Below, one piece after another: positions 1 through 8,400 of a stretch of 64,000 bases of DNA; the stretch's first letter is position 1; each line of letters opens with the position of its first letter. The translations under genes were made by a program, and so were the position numbers. Source of the DNA: Clostridium brassicae (GTDB taxonomy: Bacteria > Bacillota > Clostridia > Clostridiales > Clostridiaceae); NCBI RefSeq assembly GCF_026738875.1, contig NZ_JAPQFJ010000003.1, positions 215,738 to 279,737 of the forward strand, read 5' to 3'. The notes beneath the pieces are model-generated. The model ran no database searches and was not told the DNA's origin. It worked only from the letters and a program-made list of their open reading frames with translations.

Positions 1-357
1 TATACTATAAAAGTTCGTCCACGATTAGGTGATATGGTATTAGTTTTATTTTGCGATTATGATATAGATAATTTGCTTATAGATGGCAATACTAAGAAAC
101 CCGCAACAGATAGAACACATGCACTAGAGGATGCAATCGTGCTGCCTTTGAGTATTAATTTTCTTAATAACGCTTTTAATTCTACAGAAGATTTAATAAT
201 ACAAAAAGAGGGAACAAGTAGTTACGTTAAAATTCAATCAAACGGAGATATAGTTATTAATGCAAATAATATTAAACTTGGAGAAAATGCAACTAAAAAA
301 ATACTAATAGAGGATAGCAACACTTACACTACATCTAATAAAGTTTATGCAGAATAA
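1..357 (+). CDS. Baseplate protein, Gp138/gpV-like, 3' partial
   Basis: The frame is open from the first base, reading YTIKVRPRLGDMV, so the gene begins upstream of the window. The start of the visible part resembles the OB-fold of Gp138/gpV-type baseplate spike proteins, which form the central hub or membrane-piercing tip of contractile tails. The C-terminal half has the SNGDIVINANNIKLGENA pattern typical of the beta-helical spike stem. It is followed by a DUF2634-like and a J-like gene, the usual baseplate order. Product identity is by motif memory and position, so the family is fairly sure and the exact role less so. Confidence 0.75.
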   Translation, partial: YTIKVRPRLGDMVLVLFCDYDIDNLLIDGNTKKPATDRTHALEDAIVLPLSINFLNNAFNSTEDLIIQKEGTSSYVKIQSNGDIVINANNIKLGENATKKILIEDSNTYTTSNKVYAE

Positions 358-396
358 CCTAAGGATTTGAAATCCAACGGTAAGGAGGGGATTAAA

Positions 397-765
397 ATTA
401 AGAGCATAAAATTTCAAAACGGAGATATTTCTATTACATCAAAAAGATTAGACATTGTAGAAGACACAGAACAGAAAATACAAAAAACAAAAGGCTTACT
501 TTTAGTAGCACAAGGAGAACTTTTCTATAATGCAAATATAGGATTAGATAGAACGGAAGTGCTAAGCATAAAAGAAAAAAATATAAGCAAAGAAAGAAAG
601 TTGTTGGCTATATCAGAAGCGACTTATCAAGACGAAAATGTTGAAAAAATCGAATTTGCTGACATAACAACAGATAATAAAAACAGAAAACAACAAATTA
701 ATATAAAATTAAAGTATAAAGAAACATCAGATATTGTAGATGTAGGAGGTGTAGAGGTTGTCTGA
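397..765 (+). CDS. Baseplate wedge protein, DUF2634/gp25-like
   Basis: This protein of about 122 residues lies between the spike and the J-like gene, and its sequence (SIKFQNGDISITSKRLDIVEDTEQKIQKTKG) fits the DUF2634/XkdS-like baseplate family. No ATG is available. A very strong ribosome site (AAGGAGG, 382-388) lies 8 bases before an ATT at 397, whereas the upstream TTG at 367 has only a poorly spaced AAGGA. I therefore prefer the ATT start, where homologues would begin with KSIKFQNGD. It overlaps the next gene by 8 bases, indicating translational coupling. Confidence 0.7.
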   Translation: MKSIKFQNGDISITSKRLDIVEDTEQKIQKTKGLLLVAQGELFYNANIGLDRTEVLSIKEKNISKERKLLAISEATYQDENVEKIEFADITTDNKNRKQQINIKLKYKETSDIVDVGGVEVV

Positions 766-1918
766 TTATGGAATTACTACAAATGGATTTAATCGAAAAA
801 CTTATAATAATTTATTAGAACAATTTGAAGCAGACTTAAAAAGTCAAGATGCTTTTGGAGAAAATATAGATTTTTCACAGCAAGACCCACTATATCAATT
901 TTCAGTACCTTATATTTATATGATAAGCGAATTATGGGAGTTGGCTGAAAATGTGTTTTACAGTACAAGTCCAAAATTTGCGGAAGGTGTTCCATTATCT
1001 AACACAGGAAAATTTATTGGAATAGCTAGAAAACAGGCTACAAAGGCAGAAGGTATAGTAACTTTTACTGGTGCAGCAGGAACTACAATAGAAACTGGAT
1101 TTTTAGTTGGAACAGATAGCGGAGTTACATTTGAAACCAAAGAAAAGAAAGTAATACCCGCTGGTGGAAGTGTAGATATTCCAATTGTTGCACAAATTGC
1201 AGGGGCTATCGGTAATACACCAGCTAACACTATTACTACAATAATAAATCCAATGATTGGTCTATCTTCTGTTACTAATAATTTAGAAACTACAAAAGGT
1301 CAAGATCAAGAAAGTGATCCACAGTTCAGAACACGTTATGATGAAACCACACAAGGTGGCGATGGTTCAACTGCTATTGCAATAAGAAATAATTTACTTC
1401 AAGTAACAGGGGTTTCTAGTGCTACAGTAAAAGAAAATGATACTAATGACACAGTAGATAATATACCCGCACATTCAATATTTTCACTAGTTAAAGGCGG
1501 AGCAGACACAGATGTAGCAAACTCCATTTTTGAGAAAAAGCCAGGCGGAATAGGAACTTATGGAAGCGTGTCTATAAATGTAACAGATACACAAGGTATC
1601 GTTCACACTATTAACTTTAGCAGACCAACCAATAAAAATATTTGGATAAATGTAACTATTACAAAAGGTTCAGATTATCCAGTTGACGGAGACACACTTA
1701 TTCAAAACGCAGTAGTCTCCTATATAAATGCACTTGATATAGGAGAAGATATTATTGTGTATAAGCTAATTAATACTATAGCTAGTTTAGGTATCAGCGG
1801 CATAGAAGATATAGCAATCCAAACTAGTACAGATGGAACAACATTTACTTCTAATAATATAACAGTAAGTGCAGAAGAAAACGCAATAACAGATATAGAC
1901 AAGGTGGTGGTACAATAA
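758..1918 (+). CDS. Baseplate J-like protein
   Basis: This 386-residue protein matches the baseplate J/gp47 family, which forms the outer baseplate wedges linking hub to fibres. Supporting features are the N-terminal DFSQQDPLYQ segment, the central gly/val-rich beta domain (GTTIETGFLVGTDSGVTFET), and the typical ESDPQFRTRYDETTQGG stretch. The TTG start at 758 follows AGGAGGTGTAGAGG. The stop overlaps the next ATG by one base. Confidence 0.9.
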   Translation: MSDYGITTNGFNRKTYNNLLEQFEADLKSQDAFGENIDFSQQDPLYQFSVPYIYMISELWELAENVFYSTSPKFAEGVPLSNTGKFIGIARKQATKAEGIVTFTGAAGTTIETGFLVGTDSGVTFETKEKKVIPAGGSVDIPIVAQIAGAIGNTPANTITTIINPMIGLSSVTNNLETTKGQDQESDPQFRTRYDETTQGGDGSTAIAIRNNLLQVTGVSSATVKENDTNDTVDNIPAHSIFSLVKGGADTDVANSIFEKKPGGIGTYGSVSINVTDTQGIVHTINFSRPTNKNIWINVTITKGSDYPVDGDTLIQNAVVSYINALDIGEDIIVYKLINTIASLGISGIEDIAIQTSTDGTTFTSNNITVSAEENAITDIDKVVVQ

Positions 1919-2433
1919 TGACTACTAAAGACAGACTTATACAACTACTACCTTACTATTTGCAAAATGGAGAAAATATAAATAAATACTTCTCCGTATT
2001 AGCTAAATACTATGACGAACTCGTAAATGTATTTCTTGATATAATAGATAGTAGAGACATTGATAAATCTAAGCTATACGGTTTAGACATTATCGGAACT
2101 ATAGTAGGAGAAGAAAGACAAGGAAGAACAGATTTAGATTATAGAAGTGCATTAAGAACAAAAATAATAGCTAATAGAAGCGCAGGCGATATAGAAACCT
2201 TAAACAACTATATGCGTTCTCTTATGGGAAATTTCTTTGTTGGAATATTAGAAGGTGGCAACACAAATTTAACTCTTAGATATACATTTCCAGCAGTAGA
2301 AAATCCAGTAAGCTATCTAAAAAAAGCTACACCAGCAGGAGTTAATATAGACACACAAATACAAACATATGTACCAGTAACAGGACAAAGGTTAGGATTA
2401 TTAACACTTAACAAACGTCCTACCACTATTTAG
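1918..2433 (+). CDS. Tail protein, DUF2313/YmfQ (XkdU)-like
   Basis: This 171-residue protein directly follows and overlaps the J-like gene. The N-terminal DRLIQLLPYYLQNGENINKYFSVLAKYYDEL and the central LDIIGTIVGEERQGRTDLDYRSALRTKI resemble the XkdU/YmfQ/gpI-type tail proteins that bridge baseplate and fibre. The position after J and before fibre genes supports this. Confidence is moderate because the family is recognised by pattern and synteny only. Confidence 0.7.
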   Translation: MTTKDRLIQLLPYYLQNGENINKYFSVLAKYYDELVNVFLDIIDSRDIDKSKLYGLDIIGTIVGEERQGRTDLDYRSALRTKIIANRSAGDIETLNNYMRSLMGNFFVGILEGGNTNLTLRYTFPAVENPVSYLKKATPAGVNIDTQIQTYVPVTGQRLGLLTLNKRPTTI

Positions 2434-2450
2434 ACAGGAGGTATAAAAAA

Positions 2451-2750
2451 TTGAAAAAGCTTATATTTAAAGATAAAGAATTTTTGGCAGAAAAGATTGT
2501 AAAAACAGAAAAAAGTATTATATTTTATATAAATAACGAAGAAATAAACAGATTGCAACCGTTATGCACCGACTTGAATGAATATAGAGTTTATAACGAA
2601 GATGGAAGCTTAGGACAGTTTGACACTATGTGCTTTAATGAGAACGTAGTTACAACAGGAACTGACTTAATGCGATTGCTATATGCAGTTTTAAAAGAAA
2701 ATACTAACATGCAAGCTGAAATAGAAAAATTGAAGGGTGGCGTTGTGTAA
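2451..2750 (+). CDS. Hypothetical phage tail-region protein
   Basis: This is a 99-residue soluble protein with a TTG start behind AGGAGGTATAAAAAA. No family is recognised. The C-terminal segment (LMRLLYAVLKENTNMQAEIEKLKGG) is a probable coiled coil, as often seen in small fibre-associated proteins. Its stop overlaps the next start (ATG at 2750), so it belongs to the tail operon. Confidence 0.6.
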   Translation: MKKLIFKDKEFLAEKIVKTEKSIIFYINNEEINRLQPLCTDLNEYRVYNEDGSLGQFDTMCFNENVVTTGTDLMRLLYAVLKENTNMQAEIEKLKGGVV

Positions 2751-2917
2751 TGAGTATGAAAGATATGTTTGAACAACTAATAAAAGAAGGTAAAACAGAC
2801 AAAGCAACACTTTTAGATATGTTAGAAGAGATAAAAAAAAGAAACGAAATAACTTTAGTGATAACAGAGGAAGAATACAATAATATCAAGGCTAGAATAG
2901 AAGCTTTGCCAAACTAA
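2750..2917 (+). CDS. Small hypothetical tail-region protein
   Basis: This 55-residue ORF starts at the ATG overlapping the previous stop and ends just before the ribosome site of the fibre gene. The sequence MSMKDMFEQLIKEGKTDKA followed by a VITEEEYNNIKARIEAL segment resembles XkdX-type short helical proteins, with their two-helix 'TEEEY' pattern. The tight packing between neighbours supports it being real. Confidence 0.55.
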   Translation: MSMKDMFEQLIKEGKTDKATLLDMLEEIKKRNEITLVITEEEYNNIKARIEALPN

Positions 2918-2929
2918 GGAGGTGCTTAT

Positions 2930-5137
2930 ATGGCTACAAGAGTAATATTTCAAGACCCTATATATCAATATCCTAATCGTTACCGACTTACAGATATAGG
3001 CGGTGGATTATACGAAATAGAATCAGAACCTGGCACTATTACACAAGAAGGTACTTTGCTAAGTGCTAATAATTTAAACGCTACCGCAGAAGAAGTTATT
3101 TTTCACACTATAGATACAGGTGAAAATGCTAATGAATTCATAACAGCTATAAATAATTTAGCAGATTATTACAACGGATTAAGTTTAGTGCTAAAATCAA
3201 ATACAACAAATACTGGATCATGCACTATTAACATATCTTCGCTAGGAAATAAAAACATAAAAAAAATAAATACTTCTGGCAATAAAATCGACCTACAAGC
3301 AAACGACATAATTAAGAATAAATATGAATTGCTAGTATATGACGGAATAGACTTTGTTTTATCTAATCCAGCAGCAGATTTAGCAACAGTAATATCAGAT
3401 TTAAACAATCTTACTATTAAAGTAAACACAATAGAAACAGATGTAAACACAATAAAAAACAAAGTTGTACATTTTGCAGTTAGTAGTGGTACGAATAATG
3501 CTTATACTGTAAACGTAAGTGGAATAACTTCTTTATATGCAGGATTACAAATAAATGTTGTTGCTAGTTTTAGCAACACTGGAAGTTCTACACTACAAAT
3601 TAACAGTTTAGAAAGTAAAACAATTAAACTAAATCAAAATAATCTTATTGGGAATGAAATCAAAATTAATAATATATTTACAGTAATATTTGATGGCGTA
3701 AATTGGCAATTACAGCCAACAATGTCACAAATGCAACAAAGAAAGACATATTCGGAATTGAAAACTCTTAAGGATAATAATCAATTAGTCTCAGGTACGC
3801 AATATGTATTAACAGATTACAGAACTAAATACCGACAACCATATACAAATGTAATTAAATCTATGGATATTGAAGAATTAATTCTAACCGCAAGTAGTAC
3901 AAGTACATTTGAACCTATAGTTAGTAGTAACACATATCCGCAAGACGTGATTTATTATGATTTTAATAATGCGGTGTGTGAGGATAATATTACATCTAGA
4001 AATGGATTTATTTTAAGAAGATATGATCCAATTAGTGGTAATGATGCACCACAAGATTGGAGGACTATGTTGTGGGCGAGATGGAAACCTCATCCTACTG
4101 CATATTATAAAGATGATAACTATGTTAGTTATGCTATATGGACTAGCGGGGATGCTTATACAAATTATATTTATAAAAGTGGGAATTCATTGTATGTAGC
4201 TAAAGATAACGTTACTCCCACTAGTCCTACTGATGCGAATGTTTTTGAAAAAATTTGTGATGATATTAATGAACCCTTTTTAAAGAATATTGAAAAACAC
4301 CCCGTTTTAAGTTATGGAACTTCAAAATTAGAATTACGAAAAGGAGATTTAGGAGAAAGATTAACATTTGGGAATAATTGTAAAAATAACACAATAGAAG
4401 TAGGAGCAAGTTTGCATAACAATGTTTTTGGAGATAATTGTAATGGAAATAAACTTGGAAAAAATTGTTATGAAAATACTTTTGGGAATACTTGTAGTTC
4501 TAATTATTTTAAAAATTCTTGTAATTATAATATTTTTAGAAATGGTTTTTATGCTAATAATTTGAATAGTGCTTGTGCTAACAATATTTTTGGAATTAAT
4601 TGCAGTTATAATAGTTTAGGGAATGATTGTGGTTCTAATATTTTTGGTAATGATTGTTATTATAATAGTTTTGATAATAATTGTGATTCTAATAGTTTAG
4701 GGAGCAATTGTAGTTCTAATAAGTTTGATGTTAAATGTTATCATAATAAATTTGGAATAAGTTGTAATCACAATAATTTTGGAAATAATTGTGATGTGAA
4801 TGTTTTTGGAGATAGTTGTAATGACAATAGTTTTGGAAATTCTTGCGCTGAAAATACTATTGGGAAAGTTAATTCCAATATTGTTTTAGGAAATTATTGC
4901 AAAAAAAATACTTTTGGAAATTATAATGGTAGTATTATGCTATATACGGATTGTGGTTCAAATTCAATTGGAGATAATAAACATTTTATTTCTATGAAAA
5001 GAGCCAGTTTTATTAATATAAGTAATATATCGCTTCCAACTAATCAAAACTATACAATCGAAAGGGATGAAAGTGGAAAATATAGATACTGGTATTTAGA
5101 TACCAATGGAAATGTGAAATCAACAATTATACCATAG
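2930..5137 (+). CDS. Tail fibre with Cys-rich nonapeptide repeats
   Basis: This 735-residue protein is probably the receptor-binding fibre. The N-terminal half (about 1-270) has repeated GSCTINISSLGNKNIKK and GSSTLQINSLESKTIKL blocks typical of fibre shafts. A middle globular part (about 270-470) is rich in aromatics and includes a W-containing segment. Residues about 478-668 consist of roughly twenty tandem nine-residue units of the form N-x-(F/L)-G-x-x-C-x-x, which should fold as a right-handed beta-helix with a stacked Cys ladder. A 65-residue tail cap follows. The start ATG is preceded by AAGGAGG. Confidence 0.8.
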   Translation: MATRVIFQDPIYQYPNRYRLTDIGGGLYEIESEPGTITQEGTLLSANNLNATAEEVIFHTIDTGENANEFITAINNLADYYNGLSLVLKSNTTNTGSCTINISSLGNKNIKKINTSGNKIDLQANDIIKNKYELLVYDGIDFVLSNPAADLATVISDLNNLTIKVNTIETDVNTIKNKVVHFAVSSGTNNAYTVNVSGITSLYAGLQINVVASFSNTGSSTLQINSLESKTIKLNQNNLIGNEIKINNIFTVIFDGVNWQLQPTMSQMQQRKTYSELKTLKDNNQLVSGTQYVLTDYRTKYRQPYTNVIKSMDIEELILTASSTSTFEPIVSSNTYPQDVIYYDFNNAVCEDNITSRNGFILRRYDPISGNDAPQDWRTMLWARWKPHPTAYYKDDNYVSYAIWTSGDAYTNYIYKSGNSLYVAKDNVTPTSPTDANVFEKICDDINEPFLKNIEKHPVLSYGTSKLELRKGDLGERLTFGNNCKNNTIEVGASLHNNVFGDNCNGNKLGKNCYENTFGNTCSSNYFKNSCNYNIFRNGFYANNLNSACANNIFGINCSYNSLGNDCGSNIFGNDCYYNSFDNNCDSNSLGSNCSSNKFDVKCYHNKFGISCNHNNFGNNCDVNVFGDSCNDNSFGNSCAENTIGKVNSNIVLGNYCKKNTFGNYNGSIMLYTDCGSNSIGDNKHFISMKRASFINISNISLPTNQNYTIERDESGKYRYWYLDTNGNVKSTIIP
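4361..4935 (+). repeat. Coding repeat: about 20 nonapeptide units
   Basis: The DNA is visibly periodic at 27 bases, with recurring TTTGG(A/G)AATAATTGTxxTAAT-like cores. Translated, most units carry Asn at position 1, Phe or Leu at 3, Gly at 4 and Cys at 7. A few units lose the Cys (for example NIFRNGFYA and NTIGKVNSN). It lies wholly inside the fibre gene and is not a CRISPR array, because there are no distinct spacers. Confidence 0.85.
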
Positions 5138-5148
5138 GAGGATATTAT

Positions 5149-5516
5149 ATGAAATCAATAAAATATTATAAAAATGAATTAACAGGATATAAAGAAAAAA
5201 AGATATAGAAAAAGATGAAGTTATAAAAGAAGCTATATTTGAAATACAACAAGCAGAATATATATGCAATGATCAAGAGTTTCCTTACTGGTTAGAAGTA
5301 ATTAAAAAAACTTATAGCGAATTTGGAAATGTAACATATGAATCTATAGAAGAAGAAAAGACAGAAGAAGAAATAAAAAAAGAATCTTTAATTAAAAACT
5401 TAGCTTCTCTTACTGTGGAAAACAAGAAAAAAGATTTACTTATAAGCAATTTAGCTAAGCAAATAAGCAATTTGAATATAAAATTAAATCAAATGGAGGT
5501 TGAAAAAAATGTTTGA
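5149..5516 (+). pseudogene. Frameshifted small tail-region gene
   Basis: The ATG at 5149 sits behind a good AGGAGG but stops after 19 codons at 5206-5208. The frame one base over continues from the same A-rich tract (AAAGAAAAAAAG, about 5191-5202) as an open frame without a start codon to a TGA at 5514-5516. Restoring one A in the homopolymer would give a single protein of about 122 residues whose C-terminus is a clear coiled coil (SLIKNLASLTVENKKKD). It is either a genuine frameshift mutation, a homopolymer sequencing error, or a slippage site. The following XkdX-like ATG overlaps its end. Confidence 0.7.
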
Positions 5517-5655
5517 TTTTTATAAATTATTTTATCCTATTTATTTATCTATAGATGAATTAAAAGAAGCTTGCAAATATAAAGTAATTACAGATATAGA
5601 GTATAAAGAAATAACAGGAGAAGAGTATATTAAAGAAGATATTAAGGCGGTATAA
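5509..5655 (+). CDS. xkdX: XkdX family protein
   Basis: This 48-residue protein matches the XkdX family pattern closely: an MFDFYKLFYPIYLS start followed by a DELKEACKYKVITDIEYKEITGEEY core. XkdX proteins lie near fibre genes in PBSX-like phages, and their function is unknown. The ribosome site AATGGAGG is inside the preceding frame. The gene ends inside a terminator hairpin. Confidence 0.8.
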   Translation: MFDFYKLFYPIYLSIDELKEACKYKVITDIEYKEITGEEYIKEDIKAV

Positions 5656-5664
5656 CCGCCTTTT
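5644..5664 (+). terminator. Rho-independent terminator after tail genes
   Basis: AAGGCGGT (5644-5651) pairs with ACCGCCTT (5655-5662) around a 3-base loop and runs into TTTTG. It overlaps the stop codon of the XkdX-like gene and separates the tail operon from the lysis genes. Confidence 0.8.
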
Positions 5665-5693
5665 GTCCGTTATAGATTAAATAATGTTATAAT
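5663..5693 (+). promoter_or_regulatory. Possible promoter for lysis genes
   Basis: TTGTCC (5663-5668) and TATAAT (5688-5693) are separated by 19 bases. The -10 is perfect but the spacing is long. The position directly after a terminator and before the ComEA-like/holin cluster makes a promoter reasonable. Confidence 0.35.
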
Positions 5694-5759
5694 TAATATA
5701 AGAAAATACATACATAACATAAAGTATATTTTCGATATCGGAGTATCGGAGGTGGTGAG

Positions 5760-6086
5760 TTGGAAAATAAAGATAAAAAAAATAATCTTAATTTTATACT
5801 TATAATTATTGTAAGCATTTTTTTAGGATTTGTAATAGGTATCGTTATAAATAAAAGTAGTAATAATATCAATCAATCAGTGAATATAAATGCTACTGCA
5901 AAAACAGAAGATAAAATCAATATTAACACAGCAACACAAAAACAATTGGAAATTTTACCTAGTGTTGGAGAAGTAAAAGCTAAAAAAATAATAGAAAAAA
6001 GACCATACAAAAGTATTAATGAATTGGTAGATGTTGTAGGAGAAAAAACATTTATTGTTATAAAAGATAAAGTGGAGGTGAGTTAA
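5760..6086 (+). CDS. Membrane-anchored helix-hairpin-helix protein, ComEA-like
   Basis: This 108-residue protein has a TTG start behind GGAGGTGGTGAG. Residues about 10-31 form one transmembrane helix (a FILIIIVSIFLGFVIGIVI segment), followed by an Asn-rich linker. A ComEA-type double helix-hairpin-helix follows at about 50-108, with ININTATQKQLEILPSVGEVKAKKI in its first motif and YKSINELVDVVGE next. In competence systems such proteins bind incoming DNA outside the membrane. Here the gene overlaps a holin-like gene in a prophage lysis module, so the role is unknown; DNA binding at the envelope is inference from the domain. Confidence 0.75.
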   Translation: MENKDKKNNLNFILIIIVSIFLGFVIGIVINKSSNNINQSVNINATAKTEDKININTATQKQLEILPSVGEVKAKKIIEKRPYKSINELVDVVGEKTFIVIKDKVEVS

Positions 6087-6397
6087 TGCCATACGAATTA
6101 CTTGCTAATGGCGGAGCAGTTGCGGCAGGGTTTGTAATACTAGGTTTCTTAATTAAAAATTATACAGATAGTAATAAGAATCTTATAGAAACTATAAACA
6201 GTAACAATAGAAGCACAGAAACCAAGTACGAGAAATTAGTAGATGAAACTATGCAGCAATGTAAGCGAAGGGAAGATGTATTAATAGAACAACTAGACAA
6301 GTATAATTCTAGTCTCAAAGAAATATCGGAAAATATAAAAGTTATACCTCATATGCAAGAGGATATTAATTTTCTAAAAGAAAAAATCGGAGAATAG
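6086..6397 (+). CDS. BhlA/UviB-family holin-like protein
   Basis: This is a 103-residue protein with one N-terminal membrane helix (VAAGFVILGFLIKNY) followed by a charged coiled coil. The motif KYEKLVDETMQQCKRREDVLIEQLDKYN is typical of the BhlA/UviB family of bacteriocin- and phage-associated holin-like proteins. It overlaps the preceding stop and is followed by the amidase, consistent with a role in endolysin release. Confidence 0.85.
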   Translation: MPYELLANGGAVAAGFVILGFLIKNYTDSNKNLIETINSNNRSTETKYEKLVDETMQQCKRREDVLIEQLDKYNSSLKEISENIKVIPHMQEDINFLKEKIGE

Positions 6398-6408
6398 GAG
6401 GAATATAT

Positions 6409-7272
6409 ATGAAAGGAAGTATAAGAGGTGGACATAACTACGGAGTACCAGGAGCAATCGGAATCATAGACGAAGTCAAGGAAGACAGAAAATATTATCC
6501 ATTCGTCATTTCTAATCTAGTACGAGAAGGATTTAATATAAAAGATGTTACACCAAATAGAACTTCTACTACTGGTCAAGATTTAAGTTATGGGGTTAGT
6601 AAATGCAATGATTTTGGATCAGACTTTTTTATTAGTTGTCATCTTAATAGTTACAATGGAAGTGCTAGAGGATGCGAAGTTTTATATCACAAAAGTTCAT
6701 CTAGTGGAAAAAAACTGGCTGAATGTATAGCTACAGAAATATCAAAGTTAGGATTTCCTAGCAGAGGAGATAATAGAGGGGCTAAAGCAGATACTAGAGG
6801 ACTATATGAATTAAGGCATACTAAATGTACTGCGGTAATAGTAGAACCTTTCTTTTTAGACAACTTACAAGATGTAGAAATATATAGAAGAGTAGGCGCA
6901 CAAGGCATAGCTAATGCAATTACAAATGGCGTGTTAAAATACTATGGTAAAAACCCTACATATAATAGTAAAAAAAGTACTTATTCAGTTAACTACTGTA
7001 AAGAATTTCAAAAGTTCTACAATACAGTTACCCAAACTAGAGCACCTTTAATAAAAGATGGTATATTTGGATTAAGAACAGAATCAGCATTTAACACAAT
7101 AAAATCTTTAGTTTTATATAACCAATATCCAACTCCTTACTGTAAAGAATTTCAAAAGTTCTACAATACAGTTACTCAAACAGGTTCGCCAATTGCAGAA
7201 GATAATATTGCAGGCAACAATACAAAACAAGCCTTAAATACAATAGAAAAATTAATTAAGGGGGAATACTAA
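6409..7272 (+). CDS. Endolysin: N-acetylmuramoyl-L-alanine amidase (Amidase_3)
   Basis: This 287-residue endolysin has an N-terminal Amidase_3 zinc hydrolase domain (about 1-180). The first zinc-binding His lies in GGHNYGVPGA, the Ser/His segment is FISCHLNSYNGSARGCEV, and the catalytic Glu is in TAVIVEPFFLDN. It would cleave the bond between MurNAc and L-Ala. Two near-identical C-terminal repeats beginning YCKEFQKFYNTVTQT (about 193-235 and 240-285) form the wall-binding region. It lies between two holin genes, with ATG behind AGGAGG. Confidence 0.92.
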   Translation: MKGSIRGGHNYGVPGAIGIIDEVKEDRKYYPFVISNLVREGFNIKDVTPNRTSTTGQDLSYGVSKCNDFGSDFFISCHLNSYNGSARGCEVLYHKSSSSGKKLAECIATEISKLGFPSRGDNRGAKADTRGLYELRHTKCTAVIVEPFFLDNLQDVEIYRRVGAQGIANAITNGVLKYYGKNPTYNSKKSTYSVNYCKEFQKFYNTVTQTRAPLIKDGIFGLRTESAFNTIKSLVLYNQYPTPYCKEFQKFYNTVTQTGSPIAEDNIAGNNTKQALNTIEKLIKGEY

Positions 7273-7532
7273 TGGATATAAATATAATGGATTTTATAGT
7301 ACAAGAATGTCTATGGCTAATACCTGTATTGATGGTAATAGGATATGTTTTAAAACAAATACCTAACTTCCCAGATTGGTGTATACCGATAGGATTGTAC
7401 ATTATAGGACTTGGATTAGGATATGCATTTATCGGTAAAAGTTCAATTGGACTATTGCAAGGACTATTATGTGCTACTGCTGCAATTGGCTTTCATCAAG
7501 GTATAAAGCAGAATATTAAAAAATATATTTAG
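7272..7532 (+). CDS. Phage holin family protein
   Basis: This is an 86-residue, very hydrophobic protein with about three membrane segments (CLWLIPVLMVIGYVL, CIPIGLYIIGLGLGYAF, IGLLQGLLCATAAIGF). The WLIPVLMVIGYVLKQIPNFPDW motif fits the Phage_holin_5_2-type clostridial holins. Its ATG overlaps the amidase stop. It is the last phage gene before the chromosomal junction. Confidence 0.8.
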   Translation: MDINIMDFIVQECLWLIPVLMVIGYVLKQIPNFPDWCIPIGLYIIGLGLGYAFIGKSSIGLLQGLLCATAAIGFHQGIKQNIKKYI

Positions 7533-7566
7533 TAACCATTTATAGTATATTGGTTCCGCTATGTCG
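7533..7566. other. Right chromosomal junction of prophage A (attR region)
   Basis: On the minus strand the ABC ATPase reads VTHDIAE, encoded from 7554 upward, and then loses family similarity (PIYYKWLLN, running into the holin 3' region). The phage/chromosome junction therefore lies at about 7545-7566. The core repeat cannot be fixed without the left end. Confidence 0.75.
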
Positions 7567-8144
7567 TGTGTAACCATTATTGCAGTTTTGTTTTCACGTT
7601 TTATTATTTTATATATTTCATCACTTGCATTTAATCTGCTCTGATAATCTAGAGCTGAAAAAGGTTCATCAAGAAGTAAGATATCAGGATTTAATGCTAA
7701 AGTTCTTATTAATGCAACTCTTTGTCTCATACCTCCTGAAAGTTGTTTTGGGTAATAATTTTTAAAATCCCAAAGATTGTAGTCATGTAACAATTTAGTT
7801 ACTTTATTGATACTGTCATCATTTACCTTATGCTGAACTTTTAATCCTAAAAGCACATTATTCCATACAGTAAGCCATTCAAATAATTGATCTTTTTGAA
7901 ACATATATCCTATTATTAAAGAAGAGTTGTCTATATTTTTGCCATCTACAAGTACATTACCTTCAGATGGGCTTAAAAGCCCTGCTATTATATTCAAGAC
8001 TGTAGATTTACCGCATCCAGATGGACCTACTATACTTATATATTCTCCTTGTTTTACTGTAAAAGAAATGTCTTTTAAGGCTTCAGTTTCACTTTTTAAT
8101 GTGTGATAGTTCATATAAATATGGGACACTGTTAATTCATTCAT
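7554..8144 (-). pseudogene. ABC importer ATPase (SsuB/TauB-like), truncated by prophage A
   Basis: This encodes the first about 197 residues of a nitrate/sulfonate/taurine-type ABC ATPase. Visible motifs are Walker A GPSGCGKST, Q-loop YMFQKDQLFEWLTVW, signature LSGGMRQR, Walker B ILLLDEP, D-loop SALD and H-loop VTHD. A normal member continues for another about 50 residues (DRVIVLSxRP). Here the frame runs into phage DNA and stops at 7467. The ATG at 8144 has GGAGATGATG upstream. The partner permease probably lies left of prophage A. The truncated protein could still bind ATP but is probably non-functional. Confidence 0.88.
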
Positions 8145-8400
8145 AACATCATCTCCAAAGAGTTATAGTTTATTATATGTATGAACAGGCAGAGTGTTAA
8201 GGTAAAATAGGATTTAAATAAAATTGTTAATATTTACAAATGGTGATTGAAATTTTTTACTATTAATCATATAATTAGTTGATGAAGAGATTCTTACCTT
8301 CATTAGGCTCTTAAATTTCTATTAGGTTTAGATATACTAATTTAGTGGTGATATACTCTTATTCCTCGCTAAAGGGTTTAACTAGACAGGATACTAATAA
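8145..8400. other. Intergenic region with a possible decayed repeat copy
   Basis: No gene is seen. The last about 60 bases (from about 8350, ending in ACTAGACAGGATACTAATAA) resemble the 3' half of the 109-bp repeat that follows, with several gaps, and may be an older copy. The stretch also holds the promoter region of the divergent ATPase gene, but no clear -35/-10 pair stands out. Confidence 0.4.

Larger units (their letters stand above)
1..7553 (+). mobile_element. Prophage A, right-hand (late) end, partial
   Basis: All genes from the window start to 7532 lie on the plus strand in the order baseplate, tail fibre, holin-like, amidase, holin, which is the late end of a contractile-tailed (myovirus-type) prophage. 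The integrase, head and sheath genes must lie to the left, outside the window. The right boundary is set by the minus-strand ABC ATPase gene, whose recognisable family sequence stops at the VTHDIAE motif near 7554. The exact attachment core cannot be defined because the left junction is not visible. Confidence 0.9.

Noticed and set aside
4361..4935. CRISPR-like periodic DNA
   Set aside because: The 27-base period is continuous, in frame and codes for nonapeptides; there are no unique spacers.
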